DNA from: Actinomadura sp. WMMA1423
GTDB lineage: Bacteria > Actinomycetota > Actinomycetes > Streptosporangiales > Streptosporangiaceae
Length of the DNA: 64,000 nucleotides
Reading direction: 5' to 3'
NCBI RefSeq assembly: GCF_006547145.1
Contig: NZ_CP041244.1
Coordinates: 5,022,001-5,086,000, forward strand
A model generated the notes under the pieces. The model worked only from the letters and a program-made list of their open reading frames with translations. It ran no database searches and was not told where the DNA came from. The first letter of the stretch is position 1. Each line of letters starts with the position of its first letter. Position numbers and translations under genes: made by a program. Shown piece after piece: positions 34,125 through 41,471 of the stretch.

Positions 34125-34282
34125 ACCAAAGCCCGACCGGCGTCGCGGGCAGGCGCGTGGAGCGAGTGCAGCGAGCGCAACGCGCATGCCCGCCGACGCA
34201 GGCGACCGCAGCGACGCCACACACGCCGTCACGGGCACAACAGACCGCAACGCCGGCGTGAGGATCGCCTGCGTCGCAACGG

Positions 34283-34345
34283 GGGTTCCAGGGGGTCGCC
34301 CCCCCTGGGCAGACACAGCGGGTTCCAGGGGGTCGCCCCCCTGGG
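34283..34345 (+). repeat. REP-like palindromic elements, copies B and C in tandem
   Basis: Two copies of the GGGTTCCAGGGGG-TCG-CCCCCCTGGG type motif occupy 34283-34309 and 34320-34345, separated by 10 bp. The second ends directly at the stop of the sigma gene on the minus strand. Each can fold into a CCAGGGGG/CCCCCTGG hairpin. An inverted third copy is at 33878-33902. Together they fill most of an otherwise gene-free 495 bp. Confidence 0.62.
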
Positions 34346-34897
34346 TCAGTACAGCTCCCGTAGGCGGGCCATTGCTCTGGAGACCGTGGACTTCACGGTG
34401 CCTACGCTGACGCCCAGGACTTCGGCGATCTCGCGTTCGGACATGTCCTCGTAGTAGCGGAGCATCACGGCCAGGCGCTGGCGTTCGGGGAGGCGGCGTA
34501 GGGCGCGGCCCAGGGCGTCGTGCATCTCGCTGCGGTCGGTGTGGTCGGCGACGGGGCGGTCGGGGAGCTGGTCGGTGGGGTAGACCTCCAGCTTGCGGCG
34601 GCGCCACCAGGAGATCTGGGTGTTGACCATGGCGCGGCGGACGTAGCCGTCCAGGGCGGAGCGGTCCTCGATGCGGTCCCAGGCGAGATAGGTCTTGGCG
34701 AGAGCGGCCTGGAGGAGGTCCTCGGCCTCGGTGCGGTCGCTGGTGAGCTGGGCGGCCTGCCTGAGCAGCACGGGGCCGCGTTCCGCCACGTACGCGCGGA
34801 ACTCCTCGTGCCGCGTCGCGTTCACACCACCACCGGACCAGGGGCTGGGGAGCCGCGCCGACTCCCGGTACAACGACGATCGCATGCCCGGCGTCAT
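34346..34897 (-). CDS. SigE-family (TIGR02983) ECF sigma factor
   Basis: The core of about 160 residues is a minimal ECF factor: region 2 (EEFRAYVAERGPVLLRQAAQ, DRTEAEDLLQAALAKTYLAW) and region 4 (RLPERQRLAVMLRYYEDMSE, LGVSVGTVKSTVSRAMARL). The double-Trp motif VRRAMVNTQISWWRRR is typical of the SigE family. The start is uncertain: ATG 34897 lies beside a promoter-like TTGACC-N17-TAGGAC / TAGTAG, while GTG 34825 (VNATRHEEF) would give the usual family length. No anti-sigma gene is adjacent; SigE-family members often lack one. Confidence 0.84.
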   Translation of the reverse strand: MTPGMRSSLYRESARLPSPWSGGGVNATRHEEFRAYVAERGPVLLRQAAQLTSDRTEAEDLLQAALAKTYLAWDRIEDRSALDGYVRRAMVNTQISWWRRRKLEVYPTDQLPDRPVADHTDRSEMHDALGRALRRLPERQRLAVMLRYYEDMSEREIAEVLGVSVGTVKSTVSRAMARLRELY

Positions 34898-34901
34898 TAC
34901 G

Positions 34902-34933
34902 GTCCTACTAGAACGGTATATCCGGGTCAACCA
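34902..34933 (-). promoter_or_regulatory. Promoter of the SigE-family sigma gene
   Basis: On the minus strand TTGACC (34930-34925) is followed after 17 nt by TAGGAC (34907-34902). A register shifted by three, TGGTTG-N17-TAGTAG, puts the start exactly 7 nt downstream at ATG 34897. The region is AT-rich against its surroundings. Either register supports transcription starting at or near the ATG. Confidence 0.5.
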
Positions 34934-35081
34934 GTAGACATTCTTTATCCCAGGTAGATCAAACGTCCTCCGCGAGCTGACTTATCGCGACAAATCCGTC
35001 GACAGCCGGGGTCACGTTGCGTGACTCTTGACTCGCTGTCCAACCAGTAGTCGCCGTACGTCACGATCCCGGAGGGCCGCG

Positions 35082-36026
35082 ATGCCGACGACACATCTCC
35101 GCCGAGTCGCGCACCGCCAGGCGGTGTTCGGAGCACCCGCGCGCCCGGAGGCGGGCCGCGGGCGGGCGGTGAGCGGTGTCGTGCTGGACGCGAGCCCGCA
35201 CCTGCTGGTGCTGGGCGAGGGCGGGGCGGAGGGCACCGAGGTGCGCATCGCGATGAGCGGCGACACCGCGATCTGGCACGGCGGGCGCGGGGGCCCCGCC
35301 GCGCTGCGGCCCGGCCGGCCCGTCGTCGTGCGACGGACCGACGGCGGCCGCGCCGACCGGGTCTGGGTGGGCATCGGCCGGGTCTGCGGGACGATCCTCG
35401 CGTGCGGCCGGGACGGCGTGGAGGTGGACATGGGGCCGCACCGCGGGCGCGCCCACGTGGTGATCCCGCCGTCCGCCCTCGGCCCGGTGCTGGTCCGGCA
35501 TCCGCGGCTGGAGCCCGGCTACCTGATCGACGTGATCTGCGTGGGGTCCCCCGGAGGGCCGCAGGCGGTGCGTCCCGGCACGTCGCAGCCCGGGTACCGG
35601 GCGGCCGACCTCGCCGCGCCGGCGGCGGTCGCGCCGGTGCCGGAGGTGCTGCGCGGGACGGCGACCTGGTTCGGCGGCGTGGAGGGGGAGTGGCGGGACG
35701 GGGCGTCCTACCCGGCGGTCGATCCGGAGGGGGACGCCGGGGGGTGTGCGGGCGCCCCGTCCGGCTGCGTGCCGATGCCCTACCTGTCGCTCGGCAGCGA
35801 GGTCGCCGTCCGGAACGAGTGCGGGGGGCGGTCGGCGCGGGTGCCGGTGATCGAGTGCGGCTGCACGGCGGCACGGTTCTGCGACCGGTGCGTGGACTGC
35901 GAGGCGTCCCCGCGGGGGCGGATCGTCGAGCTGACCCCGGCCGCGTTCGCCGCGCTCGGCGGCGACCTGGCGGCGGGCTGCCTCAACGCGACCGTCCGGC
36001 CGGAGGCGAAGGAGGGGCCATGGTGA
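35082..36026 (+). CDS. Protein with C-terminal RlpA-like double-psi beta-barrel
   Basis: ATG 35082 follows GGAGGG at 6 nt. The 314-residue protein has an N-terminal half with small beta-barrel-like strands (GVVLDASPHLLVLGEGGAEG) and a C-terminal half resembling the RlpA/expansin double-psi barrel: GTATWFGGVEGEWRDGASYP, GSEVAVRNECGGRSARVPVI, then a Cys-rich stretch CGCTAARFCDRCVDC and RGRIVELTPAAFAALGG. RlpA-like barrels bind or cleave peptidoglycan glycans. No signal peptide is obvious, which is odd for such a domain. It overlaps the downstream membrane-protein gene by 7 nt and so is co-translated with it. Confidence 0.7.
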   Translation: MPTTHLRRVAHRQAVFGAPARPEAGRGRAVSGVVLDASPHLLVLGEGGAEGTEVRIAMSGDTAIWHGGRGGPAALRPGRPVVVRRTDGGRADRVWVGIGRVCGTILACGRDGVEVDMGPHRGRAHVVIPPSALGPVLVRHPRLEPGYLIDVICVGSPGGPQAVRPGTSQPGYRAADLAAPAAVAPVPEVLRGTATWFGGVEGEWRDGASYPAVDPEGDAGGCAGAPSGCVPMPYLSLGSEVAVRNECGGRSARVPVIECGCTAARFCDRCVDCEASPRGRIVELTPAAFAALGGDLAAGCLNATVRPEAKEGPW

Positions 36027-36826
36027 CGGCGATCCAGAACACGCAGGTACTGCTGCTGGCGGCGGTGCTGCTGGCGGCCTGCCTGGCGAAACTGACGGTC
36101 CGGGAGGGGGCGGCGGAGGCGCCGGACCACGTGCACGGCGTGCCCGTGCCGGCCGGGCACGCGCGGCTGTCGGCGCTGCGCCGCAGCCGCGGCATGACGG
36201 TCGGGCTCGGCATCGGGGAGGGGCTGCTCGGCCTGGCGCTGCTGGTGACCTCGCACCTGTCGGTGCGGCTGGCGACGACCGTGGCGTTCGCCGCCGCGAC
36301 CTGGGTGGTGGGCGAGCTGCGGGTGCACAGGCCGGACGCCGGCTGCGGCTGCTTCGGCGCGCTGAGCGCCAAGAAGGTGGACCGGCGCAGCGTGCTGCGT
36401 GCGGTGCTGTTCACCTGCGCGGCCGTCGTCTCGCTCGGCGCGCCGCACGCGGGCGTGGACGTGCTGCGGGACGGCCCGGCGCAGGTGGGGCTGCTGTTCG
36501 CGGTCGAGCTGGCGCTCTTCGTGGCGCTGTCCCCCGAGCTGGCGGTGCTCGCCGGGCGGCACCGTCGTGCGGGCGTCCCGTGCGAGCGGCGCCGCAGCCC
36601 GATGCCGGAGACGTACGAGAGGCTGTACCGCAGTCCGGAGTGGGCCGAGCACGAGAACGCGATCGGTAGCGCGGAGCCGCTGGACGTGTGGCGGGAGGGC
36701 TGCTGGCGGTTCGTGGCGTTCCCCGGCCGGATGAGTGAGCGGGAGGTGGAGATCGTGTTCGCGGTGTCGACCTCGGAGCGGGACCGGGCCGTCCGGTCGG
36801 CGGTCGTGGCGCCCGAGGCCCACTAG
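36020..36826 (+). CDS. MauE/DoxX-like four-helix membrane protein
   Basis: ATG 36020 has GGAGGGG just upstream, inside the end of the previous gene. The 268-residue product has four hydrophobic helices in the first 180 residues and a CGCFG motif (DAGCGCFGALS, near residue 112), the signature of MauE-type methylamine utilisation/disulfide-handling membrane proteins. The C-terminal 80 residues are soluble and charged. MauE relatives are thought to help thiol-disulfide exchange across the membrane; the upstream partner has an unusual number of cysteines, which fits. Confidence 0.75.
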   Translation: MVTAIQNTQVLLLAAVLLAACLAKLTVREGAAEAPDHVHGVPVPAGHARLSALRRSRGMTVGLGIGEGLLGLALLVTSHLSVRLATTVAFAAATWVVGELRVHRPDAGCGCFGALSAKKVDRRSVLRAVLFTCAAVVSLGAPHAGVDVLRDGPAQVGLLFAVELALFVALSPELAVLAGRHRRAGVPCERRRSPMPETYERLYRSPEWAEHENAIGSAEPLDVWREGCWRFVAFPGRMSEREVEIVFAVSTSERDRAVRSAVVAPEAH

Positions 36827-36854
36827 CCGGTTGGAGACCCCTCGGTCCCGCTCG

Positions 36855-37091
36855 TCAGAACTGCCGGGCGGCGCCGCCGCGCGACCGGCGGTAGAGGAGC
36901 CGCCTGGTCCGGGCGTGCAGCGCTTCCCGCAGCCGGGCCATGTGCCGGTTCTCCGAGACGGTCTCCGGCGGACGGCCGCCCTGGTCCTGGCGCATCGCGG
37001 ACTCGTCGTAGCCGAGGATCGAGGCGGTTATCTCGTCCTCGTCCAAGAGCTCGTCGTCGGTCTCGTGACCGCCGGACCGGCGTCGTGGCAT
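36855..37091 (-). CDS. Small conserved-type hypothetical protein
   Basis: ATG 37091 follows GGGGAA. The 78-residue protein has an acidic N-terminal half (HETDDELLDEDEITASILGY) and a very basic C-terminal half (RLREALHARTRRLLYRRSRG). The motif MRQDQGGRPPE resembles MQQEQGGMPPR of the next gene upstream, so the two may be distant paralogues. No function can be assigned. Confidence 0.55.
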   Translation of the reverse strand: MPRRRSGGHETDDELLDEDEITASILGYDESAMRQDQGGRPPETVSENRHMARLREALHARTRRLLYRRSRGGAARQF

Positions 37092-37182
37092 GACTTCCCC
37101 TGGCATCGTCCAGATGCCCGTCGCGGGTCGCCAGTGGGCTCCTACCCACCTGGGCGGGCCAGGCAACGTCCGATCGGCGGCC

Positions 37183-37482
37183 TCACCAGCTCCCCGCGGA
37201 TTCGTCCTCCTCCATGTCGGAGGTGAAGTCCTCGGTCGAGACGTCGTAGTCGTCGTCCGCACGCGGGGGCATGCCGCCCTGCTCCTGCTGCATCGCCTCC
37301 TCGTCCTCCAGGGACGCGTCCTCATGGCCGACGTGCGGGTGGACGCCGCCGAACTCGTCCTCGCCTCCGAGTTCGTCATCGGCGGGATAGGTCTCTTCGG
37401 CGGCGTACTCGTCTTCCGCGAGGTACTCGTCGAGGCCGCCGTACTGGTTGTCGTGGTCCTGGCCTCGGAACCGGTCTGCCAT
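37183..37482 (-). CDS. Highly acidic small hypothetical protein
   Basis: I choose ATG 37482 (MADRFRGQDHDNQYGGLDEY) because GGGGAGA lies 4 nt upstream. The 99-residue product is about one third Asp/Glu, with no hydrophobic core, and is probably disordered. It shares a QGGxPP-type motif with the 78-residue neighbour 92 bp downstream on the same strand. The palindromes at 37653-37745 lie in its upstream region. Function unknown. Confidence 0.6.
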   Translation of the reverse strand: MADRFRGQDHDNQYGGLDEYLAEDEYAAEETYPADDELGGEDEFGGVHPHVGHEDASLEDEEAMQQEQGGMPPRADDDYDVSTEDFTSDMEEDESAGSW

Positions 37483-37642
37483 GTCTCTCCCCGACCTCGG
37501 CTTCGCATGCCTGCCCATGGGGGGCGCCGAGGCTCCTACCCACGTCGCCCGGACGACACCTGCCGCCCTCTTCTGCCGTTGTCTAGCACCTTCTAGGAGA
37601 AGTCCAAGAAGTGCTTAGACGGTCCGAGAGGAGCGGTGAGCG

Positions 37643-37745
37643 AAATCTACGGCTCTCTACGGCTCTTGCTAGAGAGACGGATATTCCGCGGACGATCCGG
37701 CTTCGATGCAGCCGTCTACCACTCTCTAGTGTTTTCGCTAGAGAG
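37643..37745. promoter_or_regulatory. Pair of 24-bp palindromes (CTCTCTA-N9-CTAGAGAG)
   Basis: Two sites with identical arms and spacing occur at 37653-37676 and 37722-37745, 69 bp apart centre to centre; the second has a perfect CTCTCTAG/CTAGAGAG pair. They sit in a 280-bp gap upstream of the acidic small protein and downstream of the AAA ATPase gene. The element AAATCTACGGC (37643-37653) directly before the first site recurs on the other strand at 38999-38989, just upstream of the ATPase start. This looks like operator DNA for one dimeric regulator. Confidence 0.6.
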
Positions 37746-37762
37746 CCTGATAGGCGGATAGG

Positions 37763-38956
37763 TCAGGCGGGCTGGGAGCGGAGGAACTTGCCGAAGTGCG
37801 GGACGGTGAACGCGACCATGCCGCGTTCCGCGCTGTAGATGAGGCCCTTCTTGATCAGCCCGTCGCGGGCGGGCGACAGGCTGGACGGTTTGCGGCCCAG
37901 CTCGTCGGCGACGGACGCGGTGGGCACCGGGTCGTCGCCGAGCATGGCCATGGCGCGCATGTAGTCGCGCTCGGCGGGGGTGGCGCGCTCGTAGCGGCTG
38001 CCGAAGAAGCCGACGGCGAGCTCGCTCTCCGCCTCCGGCGCGGCGACCTTGATGTCGTCGGCGGTGATGGGGCTGTCGGGGGCGACGTCCCAGACGACCT
38101 TGGCGTACGCCTGGACGAAGTAGGGGTAGCCGTCGGCCGCGCCGTACAGCGCGTCGAGGGCCTCCTTGGTGAAGGTGACGTCCTCGCGCTCGGCGGGGGC
38201 CAGCAGCGCGACGTCGGCCGACTCGCGGTCGAGCCGGTCGATGCGGGCGTACCGGAAGAGCCGCTCGGAGTAGGACTTGCTCGCCGACAGGACGGCCGGC
38301 AGGTGCGGCAGGCCCGCGCCCACCACGATCAGCGGGCCGCCGACCTGCGACAGCTCGTGGCACGCGGCGCACAGCGCGGACACGTCGTCGGCCGGGATGT
38401 CCTGCATCTCGTCGACGAACAGGGCGATGCCGACGCCGACGTCGGTCGCGACGGACGCGGCGTCCACGAACAGCTCGGTGAGGTCGATCTCCAGGTCGCC
38501 GGAGTCGGCGCGGCCCCGCGCCGCGGGGACGTCGATGCCGGGCTGCCAGCGGTGCGCCCGCGCCTTGGCCTTGCCGGACGGCTCGGGCCCCGCCTGCGCG
38601 AACGCCTTGAGCACGCCGAGGAACTCCTCGATGCGGTCGGGCGCGCGGTGCCGGGGCGCCAGCTCGCGGACGGCCCGGTGCAGCGCCGAGGCCACCGGGC
38701 GGCGGATCGACTGGTCGGGCCGGGCCTCGATCTTCCCGGTCCCCCACAGCCGCTGGATCGCCTGCGAGCGGAACGCGTTGAGCAGCACGGTCTTGCCCAC
38801 CCCGCGCAGCCCGGTGACGATCATGCTGCGCTCGGGGCGGCCGCGGGCCACCCGTTCGAGCACCACCTCGAACTGCCTGAGCTCGCGGTCGCGGCCGGCC
38901 AGCTCGGGCGGGCGCTGCCCGGCTCCCGGGGCGTAGGGGTTGCGCACGGGGTCCAC
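37763..38956 (-). CDS. AAA-type ATPase with C-terminal winged-helix-like region
   Basis: I place the start at GTG 38956 (VDPVRNPYAPGAGQRPPELA). A longer form from ATG 39091 has a better ribosome site but runs through AT-rich codons that look non-coding. The 397-residue protein has Walker A VTGLRGVGKTVLL near residue 50, Walker B IALFVDEMQDI, a sensor-like VVGAGLPHLP and an Arg-finger-like LFRYARID. The tail (SVADELGRKPSSLSPARDGL, IKKGLIYSAERGMVAFTVPH) resembles a winged helix, as in Orc/Cdc6-like and STAND-like ATPases. It may bind DNA. A LexA box 170 bp upstream implies damage-inducible expression. Confidence 0.85.
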   Translation of the reverse strand: MDPVRNPYAPGAGQRPPELAGRDRELRQFEVVLERVARGRPERSMIVTGLRGVGKTVLLNAFRSQAIQRLWGTGKIEARPDQSIRRPVASALHRAVRELAPRHRAPDRIEEFLGVLKAFAQAGPEPSGKAKARAHRWQPGIDVPAARGRADSGDLEIDLTELFVDAASVATDVGVGIALFVDEMQDIPADDVSALCAACHELSQVGGPLIVVGAGLPHLPAVLSASKSYSERLFRYARIDRLDRESADVALLAPAEREDVTFTKEALDALYGAADGYPYFVQAYAKVVWDVAPDSPITADDIKVAAPEAESELAVGFFGSRYERATPAERDYMRAMAMLGDDPVPTASVADELGRKPSSLSPARDGLIKKGLIYSAERGMVAFTVPHFGKFLRSQPA

Positions 38957-39125
38957 GCTCTCGGACTCTATGAGGCGATATAGCTGCGGCCGTAGATTTG
39001 CGTAGAAAACACTGCGGCGTGTCGCGCGGTCACGCCGCCGCCCGCAGCGCGCGGAGCCCTCGGGCCCCCGTGTGGCCATGGTCGCCACCATGTCGCCTCC
39101 CGGGCGAGCGCGTTCGAACAGGGCG

Positions 39126-39143
39126 GTCGAACTTCTGTTCGAC
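39126..39143 (-). promoter_or_regulatory. LexA (SOS) box
   Basis: GTCGAACTTCTGTTCGAC is a perfect 18-bp palindrome around TTCT. Its core TCGAAC-N4-GTTCGA is the actinobacterial/Bacillus LexA consensus. Half-site-like GTTCGAAC (39112-39119) and ATTCGAAC (39145-39152) flank it. The only gene it can serve is the AAA ATPase on the minus strand, since the pirin gene is transcribed towards it and ends at 39251. Confidence 0.83.
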
Positions 39144-39192
39144 CATTCGAACACAGTAGCGCATGCCCCCTCCCCCGTCACGCGAACGCGGA

Positions 39193-39235
39193 AGACGGCC
39201 CGGCCGCGGGCACCACCCCCGCGGCCGGGCCGTCT
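39193..39235 (-). terminator. Strong hairpin terminator after the pirin gene
   Basis: AGACGGCCCGGCCGCGGG (39193-39210) and CCCGCGGCCGGGCCGTCT (39218-39235) pair perfectly over 18 bp around a 7-nt loop, 16 nt past the pirin stop. No long T-tract follows, as is usual in such GC-rich genomes. Confidence 0.72.
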
Positions 39236-39250
39236 GGTATCGGAGAAAGG

Positions 39251-40261
39251 TCAGGCCAGGGGCTCGTCCGCCTCGGACTTGTGGGGGACCTTCTCGGCGG
39301 GCACGGTGCCCATGCGCCCGGCCTGGAAGTCCTCGAACGCCTGGATGATCTCGTCTCGGGTGTTCATCACGAAGGGGCCGTACCGGGCGATCGGCTCCCG
39401 GATCGGCAGGCCGCCGAGGATGAGGATCTCCCACCCCCCGGCGCTGGCGACCGGCTGGCTTTCGGCGGCGCGGACGACGAGGCCGTCCCCGTCCCCCTTG
39501 TGGTGCGAGCCGGCGAAGACGGCGAGCTGCCCGTCGTCCAGCGCGACCTCCTCGACTCCCGCCGTCCCGCGACCGGAGAGCACGTACACCAGCGCGTTGA
39601 ACTCCCGCGGCCAGGGCAGCGCCAGGCGCGCACCGGGCGCGACGGTCGCGTGCAGGTAGTTGATCGGCGTGTAGGTCACGCCGGGGCCGTCGTGGCCGGC
39701 GAGCGATCCGGCGATGACGCGCACGAGGGACGAGCCGTCGTCCGCGGCGAGCAGCTTGACGTCGCGGGCCTCGATGTCCTGGTAGCGCGGCTGGACCCAC
39801 TTCTGGGCGCGCGGCAGGTTGACCCAGAGCTGGACGCCGTGGAACAGGCCGCCCTTGGCGATCAGCTCGGGCGGCGGCTGCTCGATGTGCTGGAGGCCGG
39901 ACGCGGCCGTCATCCACTGGGTGGCGCCGTCGGAGATGAGACCGCCGCCGCCGGTGGTGTCCTGGTGCTGGAAGGCGCCGTCGATGATGTAGGTGACGGT
40001 CTCGAACCCCCGGTGCGGGTGCCACGGGGTGCCCTTCGCCTCGCCCGGCGCGTACTCGACGGCGCCCATGTGGTCGAGGAGGAGGAACGGGTCGGCCAGG
40101 GACAGGTCGATGCCCGGGAACGGGCGCCTGACCTGGAATCCCTCACCCTCCAGGTGGCGCTTGGCGGTCACGACCTTCGCGACGCGGCGCCAGTCGGTGC
40201 CCTCCTGCGGCAGCTGCGGCAGGCGGGGCAGGGTCAGCGGGTCGGCCATCACGGCAGGCAT
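39251..40261 (-). CDS. Pirin-family cupin protein
   Basis: ATG 40261 (MPAVMADPLTLPRLP) follows GGGGAGAA. The 336-residue protein is a bicupin of the pirin family: metal-binding HPHRGFETVTYIIDG, FQHQDTTGGGG, SGLQHIEQ, and the second cupin RLALPWPREFNALVYVLSG. Pirins bind Fe and either dioxygenate quercetin or act as redox-sensitive co-regulators. It is divergent from a MarR gene, with twin 18-bp operators between them, so it is the likely main target of that repressor, perhaps in a response to phenolic or oxidative compounds. Confidence 0.92.
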   Translation of the reverse strand: MPAVMADPLTLPRLPQLPQEGTDWRRVAKVVTAKRHLEGEGFQVRRPFPGIDLSLADPFLLLDHMGAVEYAPGEAKGTPWHPHRGFETVTYIIDGAFQHQDTTGGGGLISDGATQWMTAASGLQHIEQPPPELIAKGGLFHGVQLWVNLPRAQKWVQPRYQDIEARDVKLLAADDGSSLVRVIAGSLAGHDGPGVTYTPINYLHATVAPGARLALPWPREFNALVYVLSGRGTAGVEEVALDDGQLAVFAGSHHKGDGDGLVVRAAESQPVASAGGWEILILGGLPIREPIARYGPFVMNTRDEIIQAFEDFQAGRMGTVPAEKVPHKSEADEPLA

Positions 40262-40321
40262 GGGGTTCTCCCCTCGTCCGGGTGCCCGCCTGCGGTCGGG
40301 CGGTGCATGGTCCCTGCAACG

Positions 40322-40339
40322 TAGTTGATACTTCAACTA
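40322..40339. promoter_or_regulatory. MarR operator, pirin side
   Basis: TAGTTGATACTTCAACTA is an inverted repeat with perfect 7-bp arms (TAGTTGA/TCAACTA) and 4 bp between. It lies 61 bp upstream of the pirin ATG. Confidence 0.76.
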
Positions 40340-40389
40340 TTTCCTCGGACGGAGCGGGTCCGTCTTGCTACGCTGAAGGTAGCGTGAGT

Positions 40390-40407
40390 TAGTTGAATCT
40401 TCAACAG
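40390..40407. promoter_or_regulatory. MarR operator, self side, overlapping the -35 region
   Basis: TAGTTGAATCTTCAACAG repeats the pirin-side operator with two mismatches in the last arm. It covers the -35 area of the MarR promoter, whose -10 box TATACT (40414-40419) is 6 nt before ATG 40426. The regulator should therefore repress itself. Confidence 0.76.
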
Positions 40408-40425
40408 ATGCTCTATACTCGTACC

Positions 40426-40887
40426 ATGAGCGAACCTCGCTGGCTCGATGCCACCCAGCAGCGCGATTGGCGGGCATACGTGGACGGCAGCGTCCGGCTC
40501 GCCGAGATGATGGACCGCGACCTCAAGACCAGGCACGGCCTGTCGAACTCCGAGTACGAGATCCTCGTCCGGCTGTCGGAGGCGCCCGAGCGGCGGCTGC
40601 GGATGGCCGAACTGGCCGACAACGCCAGCCAGTCGCGCAGCAGGCTCTCCCACACCTGCTCCCGCCTGGAGGCCAAGGGCCTGGTCAAGCGGGACAGCTG
40701 CCCGAACGACAAGCGCGGCGTCTACGCGCACCTCACCGACGAGGGCTTCGCCGCGCTCGACCGCGCCGCCCGCGACCACGTCGAGGTCGTCCGGAACTAC
40801 TTCATCGACGTGATAGAGCCGCAGGACCTGGAGGCCATCGGGCGCGCGTTCGGCATCGTCCTCAAGCGGCTCGGCGGCGCGTCCTAG
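40426..40887 (+). CDS. MarR-family repressor
   Basis: ATG 40426 lies 6 nt after TATACT, so the mRNA is leaderless. The 153-residue protein is a typical MarR winged helix: LSNSEYEILVRLSEAPERRL, MAELADNASQSRSRLSHTCS, then RLEAKGLVKRDSCPNDKRGV with the wing Asp-Lys-Arg. The Cys in RDSCPNDKRG is at a position used by some redox-sensing members. It probably binds the two TAGTTGA-N4-TCAACTA sites in front of itself and the divergent pirin gene. Confidence 0.93.
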   Translation: MSEPRWLDATQQRDWRAYVDGSVRLAEMMDRDLKTRHGLSNSEYEILVRLSEAPERRLRMAELADNASQSRSRLSHTCSRLEAKGLVKRDSCPNDKRGVYAHLTDEGFAALDRAARDHVEVVRNYFIDVIEPQDLEAIGRAFGIVLKRLGGAS

Positions 40888-41306
40888 AGCGGGGCGGTCA
40901 CCCCGGTCAGGAACCCGACCGACAGCAGGGTCAGCACGCCCCAGGCGAGCATCATCCCGAAGCCGAACGTCCGCCACCGCCCGCCGACCTTCCAGGCGAG
41001 CAGGCCTCCGAGCCCGAACGCCAGCACCAGCAGCGTCACGAACTGCGGCAGCAGGCTGGGGCGGCGGCTCATCATCAGCGGCGGGTACATCATCACGGCG
41101 TCGACGAAGACGAACGCCGCCATTCCGGCCGCCAGCGCTTTGACGTCCCTGCCTAGGAACTCCCGCGCGCGCTCCGCCGCGAGCTGCGCCTTCTCCGTCT
41201 GCAGCAAAGGCTGCGCATGCGCCGCCTGCTCGACCTCCACGCTGTGCGCGACCGCGAAGATCTCGTCTTCGAGGCTTGGGAGGTCCCTCTCCTGAGGCTC
41301 CGCCAT
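40884..41306 (-). CDS. Small membrane protein with two to three helices, unknown
   Basis: ATG 41306 follows AGGGAG. The 140-residue protein has a charged N-terminal half (EAQERDLPSLEDE-type, then QTEKAQLAAERAREFLGRD) and two or three hydrophobic helices (about 55-75, 88-108, 115-135). It is convergent with the MarR gene and overlaps its stop by 4 nt. I do not recognise a family. Confidence 0.7.
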   Translation of the reverse strand: MAEPQERDLPSLEDEIFAVAHSVEVEQAAHAQPLLQTEKAQLAAERAREFLGRDVKALAAGMAAFVFVDAVMMYPPLMMSRRPSLLPQFVTLLVLAFGLGGLLAWKVGGRWRTFGFGMMLAWGVLTLLSVGFLTGVTAPL

Positions 41307-41471
41307 CCCGGCTCCCTGGGGCCGGACGCCCACCGGGCGACCTGCCCGGCGGCTCGCTCGAGGATCACGGCCCGTCCGTCCCGGCCCCTTTCCGGCGGGC
41401 GCGTCTTCAAACGCACGGTAGCGAATCCCCCGCCCGGCGCGCGCACCCCGCGGCCTGCGTATGCTGCAAAG

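Noticed and set aside
37763..39181. AAA ATPase starting at 39181 upstream of the LexA box
   Set aside because: This start would place the LexA operator inside the coding sequence and gives a non-family N-terminus.
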